The notes: generated by a model not told the origin, from the letters alone. Shown: positions 1-7,438, counted from the stretch's first letter. The stretch: DNA of 32,287 bases from an uncultured Oscillospiraceae bacterium (GCA_934565615.1 CAKTIH010000008.1:1-32287); one strand, 5' to 3'. Numbers and translations are program-made.

Positions 1-658
1 TGCCGTTGATGACGGCGATAGTGCCTTCGTCGCTGTTCTTGAGCTGTGCGGGAACGGTGTCAGCCTGGACAGCCTGGACATTGTAGCCGTGGTCGTCAAC
101 GATGTCGAGAACGGTGACGCCCTTTTCAAGGGAAGCGTCCTCAGGCAGCTCGATCAGGCCTTCCTGCTGGAGGAGGAGAAGAGCGCGGGTGCCGTTGCTG
201 TCGTCAGCGGGGATGATGATGGTTGCGCCTTCGGGAACCTCGGAGATGCTTGCAACGCCGTTGCCGTAGATGCCAAACGGCTCATAGTGGATGACTGCTG
301 CGGAGACGAGATCGGTGCCGTTGGACTCATTGTAGCTGTTGAGGTAGGGGCGGTGCTGGAAGTAGTTTGCATCGAGAGTGCCCTCGGCAAGAGCTTGGTT
401 GGGCAGGACGTAATCGTCATAGATAACGATGTTCAGGGTGTAGCCCTCTTCTGCGAGAGCGTCCTTGACCTGCTCGAGGATCTCGGCATGGGGAACTGCG
501 GTCGCGCCTACGGTGATCTCAACGGGCTCTGCTGCGGCAGGAGCTTCGGTAACGTCGGCTGCGGGAGCTTCGGTGGCTGCGGGGGCTGCGGAGGAGCCGC
601 ATGCGGCAAGGCTGAATACTGCTGCGAGGGTCAGGATGAGAGCAATGATCTTTTTCAT
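1..658 (-). CDS. metQ: MetQ-type methionine-binding lipoprotein (3' end outside window)
   Basis: Substrate-binding lipoprotein of the methionine ABC importer; it should sit on the outer face of the membrane and deliver methionine to MetI/MetN. The reading frame is open from the ATG at 658 to the window edge, so the C-terminus is missing. The N-terminus has a lysine-rich start, a hydrophobic stretch and a lipobox LAAC (Cys20), then an Ala/Pro/Glu-rich linker and a NlpA/MetQ domain (VGATAVPHAEIL, LAEGTLDANYFQHRPYL, AVING near the edge). An AAAGGAGA ribosome site precedes the ATG. It is the last visible gene of the metN-metI-metQ operon and lies 153 bp after metI. Family assignment is secure; the exact substrate (L-Met, D-Met or a derivative) is inferred from the family and the Met-rich leader. 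Confidence 0.93.
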   Translation of the reverse strand, partial: MKKIIALILTLAAVFSLAACGSSAAPAATEAPAADVTEAPAAAEPVEITVGATAVPHAEILEQVKDALAEEGYTLNIVIYDDYVLPNQALAEGTLDANYFQHRPYLNSYNESNGTDLVSAAVIHYEPFGIYGNGVASISEVPEGATIIIPADDSNGTRALLLLQQEGLIELPEDASLEKGVTVLDIVDDHGYNVQAVQADTVPAQLKNSDEGTIAVING

Positions 659-731
659 TTTTAATTTCTCCTTTAATCAGATAATTGATGGTTTGTTGGT
701 TTTTTGTGATGTGTTTTTCCTTTTCTGCGAT

Positions 732-785
732 TCAACAAGCGGCGAAGGGCCGCATTCGCAGGACATACAACTCAGGAAAGTTCAT
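732..785 (-). CDS. Possible 17-residue small protein between metI and metQ
   Basis: Short reading frame MNFPELYVLRMRPFAAC starting at ATG 785. It is notable only because a near-perfect GGAGGT ribosome site (793-798) sits 7 nt upstream of the ATG, stronger than most in the window, in the metI-metQ gap where no other start uses it. The frame contains a small GCGGC/GCCGC hairpin (739-753). No family is recognised. It could be a translated spacer that helps ribosomes reach metQ, a regulatory uORF for metQ, or chance. Confidence 0.35.
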   Translation of the reverse strand: MNFPELYVLRMRPFAAC

Positions 786-811
786 ACTTTTTACCTCCGT
801 ACCGGGGCGCA

Positions 812-1489
812 TCACTTGATGCGCTTATCTGTTTTACGGGCTATATATGTTCCCACTATCTGGATTATCTGAACTATCACGACCGTCAGCAGAACGCATA
901 TCCAAGTGATATCGTCGTTGCTTCTCTGGTGGCCGTAGATGATGGCGATCTGGCCGAGGCCGGTGCCGCCTATCGTGGCAGCCATGGCCGAGTAGCCGAG
1001 GATCGTGACCATCGAAATGACCGCGCCCTGGATGAGAGCGGGCTTTGCTTCGGGCAGCAGCACATGGGTGACGATCTGCATATTCGTGCAGCCCATCGAC
1101 TGCGCCGCTTCAATGACACCGAAGCCGACTTCCTTGACGGAGCTTTCGACCATGCGCGCCACATAAGGGGCAGCGGCGATGACGAGCATCACGATGACAG
1201 CGCCGTTTCCAAGGCTGGTGCCGATGATGAACTTTGCGACCGGCAGCATTGCGACCATGAGGATGATGAACGGAATGCTGCGGAAGAAGTTCACGATGAA
1301 GCCGAGGATTCGGTTGACCCAGGGGGTCGGGCGGATGCCATTGGCGTCCGTGACGGAGAGGATCACGCCGAGGGGAAGACCGATCACATAAGCGATCGCG
1401 GAGGAGATAAGAGTCATGTATATGGTTTCCCATACGCCGAGCTGGATAAGGCCGTTGTTCCAGAGCTTATAAAACATTTCGGAAAGCAT
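812..1489 (-). CDS. metI: Methionine ABC transporter permease MetI
   Basis: Inner-membrane permease of the MetNIQ importer. It is 225 residues with about five or six membrane segments, close to the usual family length. The EAA loop that docks onto the ATPase is at residues 127-150 (EAAQSMGCTN, then HVLLPEAKPAL). The frame extends six codons further upstream, but the ATG at 1489 is preferred: AAGGAGG lies 7 nt before it, and the start shares one base with the metN stop (TAATG), a sign of coupled translation. The stop lies in a short GCGCATCA/TGATGCGC inverted repeat. Assignment is by clear family resemblance and operon position. Confidence 0.96.
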   Translation of the reverse strand: MLSEMFYKLWNNGLIQLGVWETIYMTLISSAIAYVIGLPLGVILSVTDANGIRPTPWVNRILGFIVNFFRSIPFIILMVAMLPVAKFIIGTSLGNGAVIVMLVIAAAPYVARMVESSVKEVGFGVIEAAQSMGCTNMQIVTHVLLPEAKPALIQGAVISMVTILGYSAMAATIGGTGLGQIAIIYGHQRSNDDITWICVLLTVVIVQIIQIVGTYIARKTDKRIK

Positions 1490-2478
1490 TACTCTTCCTC
1501 CTTCCATGTGACGGGGCTGTTCTTGAGCCAGACGAGGATCTTGTCTGCCTGACGCTCATCGCTCGGCAGCTCAATTATCATGTGGCCGTATATTGCGCCG
1601 TCAAATTCGCGGGTATCGGCAAAGATTATATTCACCGGAGCCTGACACTCAAGCACGAGCTTGGAGATAAGCGGCTCCTGGGAGTACTGGCCGTTGAAGA
1701 TAAGGCGGAGCTTCTTGCCGCCGGTGGTGTCGAGCGCCGCGCGGTCCTGCGGGATGATGAGCTCACGCGCGATCTCGGACTGGGGATTGGTGAACACGTC
1801 GCTGACCTTGCCCTCTTCAGCGATGCGGCTCTGGTCGATGACGGCGACGCGGTCGCATATCTGGTCGATGACCTTCATCTCATGCGTGATAACGATTATC
1901 GTGACGCCGAGGGACTGGTTTATCTCGCGCAGCAGCTCGAGTATCGAGCGAGTGGTGTTCGGGTCGAGCGCGCTTGTTGCCTCGTCGCAGAGGAGATAGC
2001 GCGGATTTGTCGCGAGTGCTCTCGCGATGGCGACGCGCTGCTTCTGGCCGCCGGAGAGCTGCGCGGGATAGGCGTTTGCCTTGCTCTCGAGACCGACGAG
2101 CTTCAGCAGCTCGAGTGCGCGTTTCTTTGCCTCGCCGCTCTTCGTGCCTGACATCTCAAGTGGGAAGCAGACGTTTCTCAGAACGCTGCGCTGCTCGAGG
2201 AGGTTGAAGCCCTGGAAGATCATCGAAATGCTGCGGCGCATTTCCAGCAGCTCCTTGCGGGGAAGGACGGTCATGTCCTTGCCGTCGATAATAACGTGAC
2301 CGGAGGTGGGGCGCTCAAGGAGGTTTATGCAGCGCACCAGAGTGCTCTTGCCTGCGCCGGACAGACCGATGATGCCGAATATCTCGCCGTCGTTAATGGT
2401 AAGGTTAATGTCGCACAGAGCCTCGACCGTGCCGGAGGCTGAGGAAAATGTTTTGCTCAGGTCCTTGATCTCTATCAT
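1489..2478 (-). CDS. metN: Methionine ABC transporter ATPase MetN with C-terminal NIL domain
   Basis: Cytoplasmic ATPase of the methionine importer, 329 residues. Walker A GLSGAGKST at 38-46, signature LSGGQ at 141-145, Walker B YLLCDEA at 161-167 and the H-loop His at about 199 are all intact. The last 75 or so residues match the NIL (ferredoxin-like) domain that in MetN binds methionine and gives trans-inhibition of uptake. ATG 2478 is chosen because AAAGGAAG lies 7 nt upstream and because the family starts there (MIEIKDLSKTF). The longer upstream frame would read through the leader terminator. It is the first structural gene after the Met-rich leader and terminator, so its expression is probably controlled by attenuation. 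Confidence 0.97.
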   Translation of the reverse strand: MIEIKDLSKTFSSASGTVEALCDINLTINDGEIFGIIGLSGAGKSTLVRCINLLERPTSGHVIIDGKDMTVLPRKELLEMRRSISMIFQGFNLLEQRSVLRNVCFPLEMSGTKSGEAKKRALELLKLVGLESKANAYPAQLSGGQKQRVAIARALATNPRYLLCDEATSALDPNTTRSILELLREINQSLGVTIIVITHEMKVIDQICDRVAVIDQSRIAEEGKVSDVFTNPQSEIARELIIPQDRAALDTTGGKKLRLIFNGQYSQEPLISKLVLECQAPVNIIFADTREFDGAIYGHMIIELPSDERQADKILVWLKNSPVTWKEEE

Positions 2479-2497
2479 TGAGCCGCTTCCTTTCAAC

Positions 2498-2540
2498 AAA
2501 AAACCGGACTTGGAAAACTCACTTTGTTTTCCAAGCCCGG
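2498..2540 (-). terminator. Intrinsic terminator / attenuator in front of metN
   Basis: On the minus strand, the arm 2540-2526 pairs with 2518-2504 over 15 bp (one G-U wobble) around a 7-nt loop and is followed directly by six U (2503-2498). It ends only about 20 nt before the metN start codon and begins 17 nt after the stop codon of the Met-rich leader frame. A terminator inside the transcript of the genes it precedes is a premature terminator, so it must be conditional for metNIQ to be expressed. Confidence 0.93.
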
Positions 2541-2636
2541 TGTTAATCACGTTCTTATCAGGCGGGTATGAAACAAGGCGAGTCACATTTTTGCGCGCGC
2601 ATCATCATGCACATGCTGAACATGCACATCATACCC
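2517..2636 (-). promoter_or_regulatory. Alternative RNA pairings in the met leader (antiterminator and protector)
   Basis: Two pairings compete with, or permit, the terminator. Antiterminator: leader nt 2583-2571 pair with 2529-2517 at 12 of 13 positions (one G-U, one C-A mismatch). This captures the top of the terminator 5' arm, its loop and the first bases of the 3' arm. Protector: nt 2636-2629, inside the Met codons, pair perfectly over 8 bp with 2571-2564, enclosing the antiterminator segment. A ribosome stalled on the Met codons would open the protector and leave 2583-2571 free; a ribosome reaching the stop codon would cover part of it. The pairings are read by eye, and folding energies were not calculated. 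Confidence 0.7.
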
Positions 2637-2668
2637 ATCATCATGCTGTTGGTGCTGAACTTACGCAT
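2558..2668 (-). CDS. Methionine-rich leader peptide of the metNIQ operon
   Basis: A 36-codon frame from ATG 2668 to TGA 2560-2558. Eleven residues are Met and four are Cys. Residues 9-23 read MMMGMMCMFSMCMMM, so 10 of 15 consecutive codons are AUG. AAGGAGA lies 10 nt upstream of the start, and the ATG is about 28 nt from the expected transcript start, so translation is plausible. The stop is 17 nt before the attenuator stem. The layout matches classical leader peptides (many codons for the amino acid that the operon supplies, then a terminator), so I infer that the ribosome measures charged Met-tRNA here. The peptide itself probably has no function. It is not a known protein family. Confidence 0.86.
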   Translation of the reverse strand: MRKFSTNSMMMGMMCMFSMCMMMRAQKCDSPCFIPA

Positions 2669-2702
2669 ATGACCCGTGTCTCCTTCTTTCTTTGATGGTG
2701 TG

Positions 2703-2731
2703 ATTATATAACCGGTTTTTTCCGTTGTCAA
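2703..2731 (-). promoter_or_regulatory. SigA-type promoter of the metNIQ operon
   Basis: Perfect -35 TTGACA (2731-2726) and perfect -10 TATAAT (2708-2703) separated by 17 bp. Predicted transcription start is near 2696, giving a leader of about 218 nt before metN. No S-box or T-box core sequence (such as AGGGTGGNACCGCG) is visible in that leader. A second TATAAT-like box further upstream has no convincing -35. No clear terminator for the preceding feo operon is visible in 2732-2848. Confidence 0.92.
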
Positions 2732-2848
2732 CAGGAAATTGCAAACTCTCCGAAAATAACAGAAAGCCTATCTGCTCACTCGGATTATATGTCACAATTC
2801 ACAAAACCGACGCCGCGTATTTGGCGATTCTGCGAAGCTACCCATCGC

Positions 2849-3010
2849 TCACTCTTCTTTCTTATCGCAGCTGTGACGGCAGCGCGCGCAGTCTCCGCAG
2901 CAGCCGGAGCCGCTGCCGCAGGAGCAGCCGCCCTTTTTATGTGCGGTGCGCCATGCGAGCACCAGCAGCACAGTAACGACCAGCAGTATGATTATATCCA
3001 GCGGCTTCAC
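2849..3010 (-). CDS. FeoB-associated Cys-rich membrane protein
   Basis: Small 53-residue protein starting at GTG 3010, overlapping the feoB stop by 4 nt (GTGA). Residues 4-20 form one hydrophobic membrane helix (PLDIIILLVVTVLLVLAW), followed by a basic HKKGG hinge and a cytoplasmic tail with seven Cys, including CSCGSGSGCCGDCARC. This is the arrangement of the small Cys-rich proteins encoded after feoB in many Bacillota (FeoB_associated family). Its exact role is not settled; an accessory role in handling Fe2+ is inferred from the gene order and cysteines. No alternative ATG start exists in this frame. Confidence 0.88.
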   Translation of the reverse strand: MKPLDIIILLVVTVLLVLAWRTAHKKGGCSCGSGSGCCGDCARCRHSCDKKEE

Positions 3011-5016
3011 ACGATCACCCTTATCACATTATAGATCACAAACGCCGTCAGCCACGCGACCGAGCACTGCATTATTACCACGCCTATAGTTTTCACAGCC
3101 GAGCCGAGCTCGCGCCGAATGGTCGCTACAGCGGCAACGCATGGGGTGTACAGCAGCGTGAACACCAGAAAGCTCACCGCAGTTATGGGATTGAACACCG
3201 AGCCGAGGGCGGAGCTGAGGTTCGCGACGTTCGTCCCGAGGAGCACCGCAAGCGTGGAGACGACAGCCTCCTTCGCCGTGAAGCCGGAGATCAGCGCCGT
3301 GACCATGCGCCAGTCGGCGAAGCCGAGAGGACGGAACACCGGCGCGATAAGCTGCCCGATGAGGGCGAGCAGACTGTCGGCACTGTCGGCAACGACATTC
3401 AAGCGCGTGTCAAAGGTCTGGAGGAACCAGATGAGCACGGTCGCCATAAAGATGACGGTGAAGGCGCGCTCGAGAAAATCCTTCGCCTTTTCCCACAGCA
3501 GCAGGCCCACGCTCTTGAGCGACGGCATGCGGTAGTTCGGAAGCTCCATAACAAACGGCACGGGCTGGCCGCGGAAGGCCGTGCTCTTGAGGATAAGCGC
3601 GACGATGATGCCCATGACGATGCCGAGCGCGTACAGGCAGATCATCGCAAGGCCGCGGTTTTGCGGGAAGAATGCCGCGGCAAACACCGCGTATATCGGT
3701 ATCTTCGCCGAGCAGCTCATATACGGCGTGAGGAGGATGGTCATCTTCCTGTCGCGGTCGGAGGAGACGGTGCGCGTCGCCATGATGGCGGGCACCGAGC
3801 AGCCGAAGCCGATGAGCATCGGCACGAAGCTGCGCCCCGAAAGGCCGAGCCTTCTCAAGGGTCTGTCCATAACGAAGGCCACGCGCGCCATATAGCCCGT
3901 GTCCTCAAGGATGGAGAGAAAGAAGAACAGCGTCACGATTATCGGCAGAAACGACAGCACGCTCCCGACACCGGCGAAGATGCCGTCGATCACCAGCGAG
4001 TGGACGACCGGGTTTATCCCATACGCCGTGAGGCCGCGGTCGACAAGGCCGGTCAGCGCGTCGATGCCGAGGCTCAGCCAGTCCGACAGCGCAGAGCCGA
4101 TGACATTAAAGGTGAGATAAAAGATAAGGAACATTATCGCAAGGAAGGTCGGGATCGCCGTATATTTCCCGGTGAGCACCCTGTCCATGCGCACCGAGCG
4201 CGCGTGCTCCCGGCTCTCATGGCATTTCACGACGGTCTTTGAAACGACGCCCTCAATGAAGCTGTAGCGCATATCGGCAAGGGCGGCGTTGCGGTCGAGC
4301 CCGGACTCGCTCTCCATCTGCACGATGCAGTGCTCCAGCAGCTCCCGCTCGTTCTCGTCAAGCTCCAGCCGGTCGGCAAGCTCCGGGTCGCCCTCGATGA
4401 GCTTCGCCGTGCAGAAGCGGGAGGATACGCCGAGCCTGTCGGCGTGGTCCTGAATGAGATGGATAACCGCGTGGATGCAGCGGTGGACAGGCGAATCGTC
4501 CGCGCAGAAGTCCGTCACGCCCGGCAGCGCCTTTTTCCGCGCAGTATCGACCACGCGGTCGATAAGCTCGGACACGCCCTCGCCCTTCACAGCGCTGATG
4601 GGCACGACCGGTACGCCGATAAGGCGGCTGAGCTGCTGCACATCGACCGTCCCGCCGTTTGCGTAGACCTCGTCCATCATGTTGAGCGCGATGACCGTCG
4701 GCACGCGCAGTTCGAGCAGCTGGAGCGTGAGGTAGAGGTTGCGCTCGATATTCGTCGCGTCGATTATATTGATGATGCAGTCGGGCTTCTGGTTGATGAT
4801 GAAGTCGCGCGAGACTATCTCCTCCTGCGTATAGGGGCGCAGGGAGTATATACCCGGCAGATCGACCACGGAGCAGTTCTTCACTCCCCTCACCTCGCCG
4901 GACTTCTGCTCGACGGTGACGCCGGGGAAATTGCCGACGTGCTGGTTCGAGCCAGTCAGGGCATTGAAGAGCGTGGTCTTGCCGCAGTTCTGATTTCCGA
5001 CAAGCGCAAATATCAT
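3007..5016 (-). CDS. feoB: Ferrous iron transporter FeoB
   Basis: Fe2+ transporter of the cytoplasmic membrane, 669 residues. It has an N-terminal GTPase domain and a polytopic membrane domain with two Gate regions. G1 is GNQNCGKTT (7-15), unusual in carrying N-C where GNPNSGKT is more typical; the switch I Thr is at 34, G3 is DLPG (52-55), G4 NMMD (112-115) and G5 SAVKG (141-145). The membrane part begins near residue 280 and includes GFGCSVPAIMATR and the C-terminal FTAKEAVVSTL. The start overlaps the feoA stop (ATGA), and the small Cys-rich gene overlaps its end, so the three genes form one translationally coupled operon. Confidence 0.98.
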   Translation of the reverse strand: MIFALVGNQNCGKTTLFNALTGSNQHVGNFPGVTVEQKSGEVRGVKNCSVVDLPGIYSLRPYTQEEIVSRDFIINQKPDCIINIIDATNIERNLYLTLQLLELRVPTVIALNMMDEVYANGGTVDVQQLSRLIGVPVVPISAVKGEGVSELIDRVVDTARKKALPGVTDFCADDSPVHRCIHAVIHLIQDHADRLGVSSRFCTAKLIEGDPELADRLELDENERELLEHCIVQMESESGLDRNAALADMRYSFIEGVVSKTVVKCHESREHARSVRMDRVLTGKYTAIPTFLAIMFLIFYLTFNVIGSALSDWLSLGIDALTGLVDRGLTAYGINPVVHSLVIDGIFAGVGSVLSFLPIIVTLFFFLSILEDTGYMARVAFVMDRPLRRLGLSGRSFVPMLIGFGCSVPAIMATRTVSSDRDRKMTILLTPYMSCSAKIPIYAVFAAAFFPQNRGLAMICLYALGIVMGIIVALILKSTAFRGQPVPFVMELPNYRMPSLKSVGLLLWEKAKDFLERAFTVIFMATVLIWFLQTFDTRLNVVADSADSLLALIGQLIAPVFRPLGFADWRMVTALISGFTAKEAVVSTLAVLLGTNVANLSSALGSVFNPITAVSFLVFTLLYTPCVAAVATIRRELGSAVKTIGVVIMQCSVAWLTAFVIYNVIRVIV

Positions 5017-5246
5017 TTTGAACCGACCTCCCGCACCTCTATCTTTTTCGCGTCCTCGATGCGCAGCGTCAGCTCATAGCCGCGCACGCGGATCTGTATC
5101 GGGTCGCCCATCGGCGCGATCTTCTGAAGCGTGACCTCCGTGCGCGGGATCAGCCCCATGTCCAGCAGGCGGCAGCGCAGCGGCCCCTCGCCGCCGACGG
5201 CGGTGATAACGGCGGAAGCGCCGGTCTTAAGCTCATCCAAAGTCAT
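5013..5246 (-). CDS. feoA: FeoA, small SH3-like partner of FeoB
   Basis: A 77-residue cytoplasmic protein with the FeoA signature: CRLLDMGLIPRTEVT, then APMGDPIQIRVRGYELTLR. FeoA proteins are thought to assist FeoB-dependent Fe2+ uptake. The ribosome site is modest (GAGGG). It is first in the feo operon, downstream of a promoter carrying a DtxR/IdeR-like palindrome, so iron repression is likely. Length is normal and nothing appears broken. Confidence 0.97.
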   Translation of the reverse strand: MTLDELKTGASAVITAVGGEGPLRCRLLDMGLIPRTEVTLQKIAPMGDPIQIRVRGYELTLRIEDAKKIEVREVGSK

Positions 5247-5269
5247 ATATGCAGCCCTCGTCTTTATGT

Positions 5270-5298
5270 ATAATAAGTTAGCCTTAACTAACTTTGAA
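5270..5298 (-). promoter_or_regulatory. feo promoter with DtxR/IdeR-like operator
   Basis: On the minus strand: -35 TTCAAA (5298-5293), 17-bp spacer, -10 TATTAT (5275-5270). The spacer is almost filled by a palindrome, AAGTTAG-CCTTAA-CTAACTT (5275-5294), with 7-bp arms and a 6-bp centre. It resembles the TTAGGTTAGCCTAACC-type operators of DtxR/IdeR repressors. A repressor bound there would block RNA polymerase. The operator class is inferred from resemblance; no regulator gene is in the window. Confidence 0.72.
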
Positions 5299-5353
5299 TG
5301 TTATCATCCGCATATGCCTTTGTCAATACCGGAAGAAAATTTCTCTATAAAAG

Positions 5354-5386
5354 AAAACGCACTCCCCATAACGTACAGGGAGTGCG
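5354..5386 (-). terminator. Terminator after hflC
   Basis: CGCACTCCC (5386-5378 on the minus strand) pairs with GGGAGTGCG (5366-5358) over 9 bp, followed by TTTT CTTTTAT. It lies 14 nt after the hflC stop and insulates the downstream feo promoter from hflKC transcription. Confidence 0.85.
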
Positions 5387-5399
5387 CAAAAATATCTGC

Positions 5400-6269
5400 T
5401 CAGCTCAGCGCCGAGAACACGCGGGCGATGGGAGAATCGGAGGAGACGACAAGCGTCTTTTCCCCGTCCTTGAGGGAGTTGCGCGCCATGTCGAGCGCAC
5501 GCATGAACTCATAGAAGTCCGCTTCCTCCGGAGTGTCGTACACCTCGGAGAGGATGCGCATGTACTCCGCCTCGCCCTCGGCCTTGAGCTTCTCGGCCAT
5601 TGCGTTTGCCTCGGAGAGCGTGATCTGCACGGTCTTATCCGCCTCGTTGCGGATCTGCTTTGCCTCGGCTTCGCCCTCGGCGGAGAAGGACGCGGCGATG
5701 TTCCCGCGCTCGGAGATCATGCGCTCGTACACGGCGGCCTTGTTCTCGTCCGGCAGGTCGAGCCGCTTCGTCTCGATGGCGAGCACGGTTATGCCGTAGG
5801 CGTCGAAGGTGTTGCCGACGTTGTCCATTATCTTCTGGGCAAGCAGCCCATCGCGCCCGGAGATGACGTTCTCCTGCTTCATGGAGCTGATGACGGTCTT
5901 GAGGCTGTTATAGACAATGGTGTCGATACGGTACTCGGCGTTCGCGATGTTGCCGGAGAGAGTCTTGATAAACAGCAGAGGATCGTCAATGCGCCAGAGC
6001 ACAAAGCTGTCGGCGACCATTGATTTCTTGTCGCTCGTGATAACGTCGCTCACGGCGAGGTCATAGAGCATCTCGGTCTTGGGCAGGGTGCTGACCGACT
6101 GGATAAACGGCAGCTTCATGCTAAGTCCCGGCTCGTCCACGACCTTGACCACCGCGCCGAACTGGCGCACGATGGTGTATTCATTCGGCTGGGTCGTATA
6201 GAAACAGCCGCCGAAGAGTATGACCGCCGCGATCACGGCGATTATCGGGAGTATTATTTTCTTTTTCAT
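5400..6269 (-). CDS. hflC: HflC-like SPFH/band 7 membrane protein
   Basis: A 289-residue single-pass membrane protein: an N-terminal signal anchor (residues 4-24, ending GGCFYTT), an SPFH/prohibitin domain (about 25-190) and a Glu/Ala-rich coiled coil (EGEAEAKQIRNEADKTVQ, LKAEGEAEYMRILSEVY). In other bacteria HflC forms a large cage with HflK around the FtsH protease and modulates its activity. The ATG shares one base with the hflK stop (TGATG), so the two are coupled. HflKC is uncommon in Bacillota compared with proteobacteria. The partner hflK is interrupted by a stop codon, which may leave HflC without its partner. Confidence 0.9.
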   Translation of the reverse strand: MKKKIILPIIAVIAAVILFGGCFYTTQPNEYTIVRQFGAVVKVVDEPGLSMKLPFIQSVSTLPKTEMLYDLAVSDVITSDKKSMVADSFVLWRIDDPLLFIKTLSGNIANAEYRIDTIVYNSLKTVISSMKQENVISGRDGLLAQKIMDNVGNTFDAYGITVLAIETKRLDLPDENKAAVYERMISERGNIAASFSAEGEAEAKQIRNEADKTVQITLSEANAMAEKLKAEGEAEYMRILSEVYDTPEEADFYEFMRALDMARNSLKDGEKTLVVSSDSPIARVFSALS

Positions 6270-7249
6270 CAGCCTTCTCCTCCCATGTCGACGCTTGCAA
6301 ACGGGCTCAGCGGGAGCGCAGTCTGTACGCCGGTGTTCTCATCGAGGATATAGAGCTTTATGCCGGGCAGTATCTCCTCCATCGCCTCATAATAGAGCCG
6401 CTGCTTTGTTATGAGCGGGTACTTTTCATACTCGTCAAACAGCGATTTGAAGCGCGCAGCCTGACCGTTGGCTTCGTTTATCTTGCTCTCCTTGTAGCCC
6501 TCGGCGCTCTTGATGATCTGGTCGGCGTCGGCATTCGCGGCGGGAATGACCTCGTTTGCGTACTTGCGGGCGTTGTTCACCGCGGTGTCAGCCGACTGCT
6601 TGGCCGTCTCGACCGCGGTAAAGGCCTGCTGCACATCGCTCGTTGGCGGCTCCGCGTCCTGAATGGTGATGTTCGTAAGCTGCAGGCCGATGTCCTCGCT
6701 CTCGAGCCGCGTCACGACCTTCTGCTTTATCGCGGCCTGTATCTCGCTCTTGCCGGTGGTGATGACGCTGTCGACGTCCTAGAGACCTATCGTGTCGCGG
6801 ACATAGCTCTGGCAAAGCATGCGCAGGATATCGAGCGGGTCGCTGGAATTATAGAGGAACTTTATCGGGTCGGTCACCCTGTATTCCACATAAAAGTCCA
6901 CATTCACGAAGTTATAATCGTAGGTGATCATGAGCGACTCATCCTCGACCTCCGAACCGTCCGTGCGGTAGCCGAGAGGGAAGCCCTGTATGGTCTTTGC
7001 GACCTTGATGACGCGCTGGATATACGGGATCTTCAGCTTGAGGCCGGAACTTGATACCATGCTGGGCTTGCCGAAGGTCGTAATAACGGCGTACTGATCC
7101 TCCTTGAGCGTGTAGAAGGAATCGAGCGCCGTTATCACCAGCAGCACGGCCAGCAGGATAACGAGCAGGCGCTTCGTTGGCAGCTGTATGCGCTTTTTCG
7201 GCTTTGGTGCCGGGCCGCTGCTGTAGCTGCCGTCATCGGTAAAATTCAT
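6269..7249 (-). pseudogene. hflK: hflK interrupted by an in-frame amber codon
   Basis: HflK-like SPFH protein, the partner of HflC. From ATG 7249 the frame encodes an N-terminal cytoplasmic stretch, one membrane helix (about residues 27-44) and the start of the band 7 domain, then hits TAG at 6781-6779 (codon 157) after VRDTIGL. The same frame continues at once with DVDSVITTGKSEIQ and runs with clear homology to the TGA at 6271-6269: 326 codons, normal for the family. A single base change from TAC/TAT (Tyr) or CAG (Gln) would explain it. No frameshift is needed and the rest looks undamaged, so this is a recent nonsense mutation, a sequencing error, or a suppressed codon. A weak minus-strand -10 TATAAT lies at 7295-7290; AAAGGGG precedes the start. 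Confidence 0.88.
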
Positions 7250-7438
7250 ATCTGTCCCCTTTCATGTCTTTGCGACTGTTTATATTTTGATTATACAGTA
7301 TCATTGCTGGTGCGGTAAAGCTGATTTTAACGCATCCAGGCAATGTTAACAGAATGTTCCATTTTATTTTAGGTTCGCTTAAGATTTCGGGCCTACAATT
7401 TCCCCTTGTCGGAAACCATGCAAAGGAGCTGATTCTTT

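Noticed and set aside
2479..2696. S-box (SAM) riboswitch or Met T-box in the metN leader
   Set aside because: The leader is mostly occupied by the Met-rich frame. Neither the T-box core nor the conserved S-box core could be found; only the attenuator elements are visible.
5298..6023. 241-codon frame on the plus strand
   Set aside because: Antisense to hflC and crossing the feo promoter and the hflC terminator; no ribosome site.
6715..6781. Reassignment of TAG to a sense codon (such as pyrrolysine) as an explanation for hflK
   Set aside because: TAG terminates the lipoprotein gene at 26490 in the normal way, so global recoding is unlikely. Local read-through cannot be excluded but has no supporting element in view.
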